Positions 60,251-64,000 of a DNA stretch of 64,000 nucleotides are shown here, piece after piece. Numbering within the stretch: position 1 is the first letter of the stretch; the number at the start of each line of letters is the position of its first letter. A program made the translations under genes and the position numbers. A model generated the notes under the pieces. The model did not search any database. It was not told the DNA's origin and saw only the letters and a list, made by a program, of their open reading frames with translations. Origin of the DNA: Chionis minor (lineage: Eukaryota > Chordata > Aves > Charadriiformes > Chionididae); the NCBI GenBank assembly GCA_013398295.1, contig VZSF01006828.1:363744-427743 (forward strand). Reading direction: 5' to 3'.

Positions 60251-62891
60251 TCCAGACAACGTCATTTCACATAACCCGGTTTACTTGCACAGCTCTTCCA
60301 TGTACTGCTGTAACAAACCGTTTCATCATGAAACCATTATTACTTCACCCAGCTGCAAACTTGAGCTTCCTAACAATCCAATGGTAGAAGAAAACCAAAT
60401 TTCTCCCTCTCCTCTCACCCGAGCTCTAGCTGATACGTTTCCTATTTGCAGAAGGATCTTGACAAGCATAAGCAAGTGCTGAAAGACAAAGTAGTATTAG
60501 AAAAGTCATCTCATATTATATGCCCATTACTGCCATGTTTTGTATTAAACTTCCTTTTATAATAGTACGAATTAATAGATATTTTCACAAATAGGTCTCA
60601 ATTGCTACAGGTGATTACAGAGTTCAGCTGGTTGATTATTACTGCAATGGAGCATTATCTGCTGATGAGCTTGTAACCCATGTTATTCTTATCTGTTAGG
60701 TGCTCATATTATCTATGAATAATTTAGAAACTAACCTCATTATAAGGTTGTAGTACAGACTGCAACAGATTACAGCACCAACAGGCAGTACTCAAGCACT
60801 AAGAAGTTTCTCTGTGCAGCTAATCCCAGATTCATTACGCCTTCCTCATTTAGATTTTATCACATGCTGTTGATATTCTGGAAGGCTCCAGTTCTTCCTG
60901 GGACATGGTTATCAATAATCTGCATGCTGCATTTCCCCACGTGGCAACCGATGCCTGTAGCAGAAGCTTAGCTCTTGCTGTTCTATCAGTACAGGCAGAT
61001 TTGGGAAAAAGACCAAGAGTTTGTCAATAGTCTTAGAAGCCAGCAGGGCTCCACACAGGTTGGTGGGTCTGAGTGCAGTGGTGAAGCCACAGCAATGGAC
61101 CGTTCTCATCCCCATCTTTGAGCTGGTACCTTCAATCCCCCTTTCACAGGAGGTCTATCTAGTGCCTGTAGATACAGCTTCACCAGTACACTAAACCATG
61201 TTTCCTGTCCCTGTCAACCATGCTCTTAATAGATTTATTTCACTAAAATGGCCACAACATAAAGTACTAAACCTAAAAGCAGAAGCACTTACTGTAAAAT
61301 GGCCAGAGAAATTGCCAGAGAAGGACTGGGAGTGGTTCTTTTCCTGATTTGTATGTACAGAAGAAGGAAAGCTTGGGGGGAAAAAAAAAAGTGTTTTATG
61401 CTCAAGTCTTTCATTTTTCACAACAGTCACTTTGCAGTGCTATCTAAATAGCAAGCCAACTTTTTTTTTTCTTTTTTTTACAAAATCCTCTGTACTTGAA
61501 TGGTTTTTTGCCAGTTCTCCCTCACAAGGTGGAATGCAAGCACTGACAACCGTGAACGCTCAGCTGCAGTATCTGACTTTGTGAAAATTAGTAGCAAAGC
61601 TGGAAAGAGTAGGCTGTTCACAAACAGAGTAGCATAGCCATTCATGGTGCACACATGCTCGTTAAAATCCATTTTTGTGAATTCATGACAGCACACCTTT
61701 CCTTGGAGCCCCTTCAGGCAGGAGACGCTCTCAGGACATCCAGAAAGAGCAGCTGGCCTGGGCAGGTTCTCAAGGCAAAAATCTGGACTTTACTGGAGCC
61801 ACTGGCAAAGTTCATTTTGACTTTAGTGGAGCCAAGATTTTACTGTCACCTTATCACTAAATCTTTCAGCATTACTGCATATTTTCCTGAGCAATTTTAG
61901 GCATATCTATCTCAGTCTTCTGACAAAGATATTTATGATGAACAGTAATTATTCTGTTGTAGTAATACCCTGGGACCTTAGCTGTGGACCCATGTGCATC
62001 ATCAGTAGCAGTGTGTGGATGCATACTAAAGAGACACATCTGCTCTTTATTTATGTGTGGTGCTCTTTACCTTATCCTCAGACATTTACGCAAAGGAGTT
62101 TAAACTGAGGAAGTAAACACAAAGATGTGGATACGATCTGTGGTTCCACATGTGCCTAGTCTAGAGACTGTCAGCCTGCTAAGAATTAATGTCTGTTGCT
62201 CTTAATCACTTTCCTTGGATATCCTCTGTTGTCCCTTCTTGGAAGCAGGATACAGTATGAATATTCTGAGTAATACAGATTTTACTGCTTGTGCTATGTT
62301 GGGAAGATCTGTCGGGAACGTCAGTGGTATTGCAGTAAACAGATCTGAACCCTGCACCCTGGCTGCAAATGGATGGCTCTTTCTAAAGCACTTGTATGAT
62401 GTGTGCCTTATTTGCTCATCACTGCAAATGGGGCTCTGTAGAACATTTTGACAGTTTAAGAAGAATGATGCCATTTCTGACTTAGTGTTTCCACTGAGAT
62501 TAATCTGGTTTTCAGGCATGTACTTTGGCCTAGAAAGTAGCTGGTAATCTAACTGCCTTTTACAAGTTTTACTCAAGGTAAACAAATACTTTTCCCAAGC
62601 CACATTTACTGTAAATCTCAATCCTGTGGCTCTGAGATCTTTCACTGTCTCTCTTCCTCCTCACCCTCCATATCACGCTGAGTCATTTTCTAAAACTAAT
62701 CCAATCACTTTTCTGTAAGCAAGTGAATGAAATCTAAACACAGGCTACATCAGGAAGATGATGAGAAGGCAGGCATATGTTATCATAATTTTCCAGCTTT
62801 CCAAGGGTTCTATTTCCTCATAGTCTTGCAAGCATATGCAATGAGAACAAACAAAAACTCTCAATAAGCTACAGGGGAAAAGAATACCTCT

Positions 62892-62894
<3 letters not shown>

Positions 62895-62921
<27 letters not shown>
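62895..62921. repeat. T27 homopolymer
   Basis: Twenty-seven T residues; on the minus strand this would be a poly(A) tail. No LINE or SINE body was recognised on its right-hand side. A processed retroposon tail remains possible. Confidence 0.95.
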
Positions 62922-62926
<5 letters not shown>

Positions 62927-63978
62927 GTGTGTGGGCTTTGCAAACATACGGTTCATCAGTTACTTACCAGGCTGAGACAGGAGCACCTAGGTTCTGCAGC
63001 AAAAGCACCTCAGCTTGGAAGAACAGGGCAGGCGGGTCATAACAAGTTGGAGAGCTCATCCTTAAGAAGGTATTTCCTTTCTGCTCTACTCCAAACACTA
63101 GCAATTAATGCTCTCTTAGCTGAGAGGAGCACATTCTGCAGTAGCTTCAGGTTCAAGTTCATGATGAGAACTGCTCCTGACGCTGCCCCACAGCCTGTGG
63201 TCACACACTCTGCTCTGCAGACGCCCATAGAGGAGCAGGGATTGCCTGGCCAAGGGTTGCTCAAGTTGTGGTCCCAGGTACGTCCTGCTGTACGTTGTAC
63301 TGGTGGCTGTTAGCCTTTAAGGTTTCCCTTGGCTTGGGTATTATGCAGAGCACAAAAACGGATGAAGATCAAGAGCAATACGTTGCTTTCACATCACACT
63401 CAGACACGCACACGGTGTGAGATGGTGTGGAGCGACAAGCGGCTCACCAGCTGCAGCTGCTGGTCAGCACGGGTAGTAGGTATTGGCATGGGTATCTGCT
63501 TTGGCATACTCCATCTTCTCCACTCCTGCCACCCCACTGGCTAAGACTGAAGGCACATGGAAAAAAGCAGTTAGCTGAATAGCCAAAAGCAATGGAGTAG
63601 AGCTGAAGTCCTTTAAAATTTGTCTTTACTGATTCACTTTGGTTTTCCCTCATAGTGCACCTCTAGAAAGACTCAGTGACTGAATAGCCCCTGACTTGTA
63701 TAATTCCAGCTTCACTGTCCAAAATTAAATTAGATGGCTCTTTATTTATTAAAAATACTCAGTTCCCTTTCAGAATGAATTCTTAAACAGTTTCTTTTCT
63801 TCATCTGGTATCTGATTTTAAATGACTGTTACTATATCTATAGTGGGAGATATGCCCCAGAAATTACTCTGCTACTGTCCAAGAGTACCTGATAATTAGT
63901 ACTCAGACTACATTGAAAATTATCCTTTAGTGCCAGGATTACATTTCAAATTACTTTTTTAACCAGGTCACTTTACTT

Positions 63979-64000
63979 AAAAAAAAAAAAAAAAAAAAAA
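63979..64000. repeat. A22 run at the window edge
   Basis: Twenty-two A residues that continue to the last base, so the true length is unknown. Confidence 0.9.

Larger units (their letters stand above)
59251..64000. other. intergenic stretch, nothing recognised
   Basis: Unique AT-rich DNA with an (AT)11 microsatellite, a 10-bp duplication, a T27 run and a terminal A run. The longest frame is 147 codons on the minus strand (62202-62645), with no recognisable protein and no promoter or splice context. Confidence 0.7.

Noticed and set aside
62202..62645. 147-codon open frame on the minus strand
   Set aside because: No recognisable protein, no splice or poly(A) context, and a frame of this length is not surprising in 64 kb read six ways.

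Overview
The window reads as vertebrate nuclear DNA, almost certainly from a bird. It is mostly intron, with short exons bounded by GT/AG sites. It holds an antisense CR1 LINE 3' end with the typical avian TAGAATC..GGAATGGTTTGGGTTGGAAGGGACC sequence, an older decayed CR1-like reverse transcriptase relic, and few other repeats.

One gene dominates: the 3' half of PTPRG (receptor-type protein tyrosine phosphatase gamma), on the + strand. From 1 to 46629 I could place sixteen consecutive coding exons, all with consistent splice phases. They join into 653 codons: the cytoplasmic juxtamembrane segment, the active phosphatase domain D1 (WPD loop, [10 protein letters not shown] signature), the linker, the inactive domain D2 (Cys replaced by Asp), and a C-terminus ending in ESLV. 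The ectodomain and membrane-span exons lie upstream of the window. A long 3'UTR follows (46630 to about 51855) with candidate proximal (47729) and distal (51833) polyadenylation signals.

Downstream, at about 52430-53260, there is a dense CpG island with no recognised gene, followed by an antisense CR1 fragment at 53309-53573. At 58381-58667 a strong 3' splice site opens into a 95-codon reading frame ending in TAA, and an AATAAA lies 0.56 kb further on. A consensus donor in the CpG island (53249/53250), preceded in frame by ATG at 53231, has exactly the phase needed to join that exon. This predicts a small two-exon gene of about 101 residues that I do not recognise. It is the best candidate for something undescribed here, but it is a prediction.

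The last 5 kb shows only simple repeats and nothing I can identify as coding. No RNA genes, CRISPR arrays or bacterial-type features were seen.
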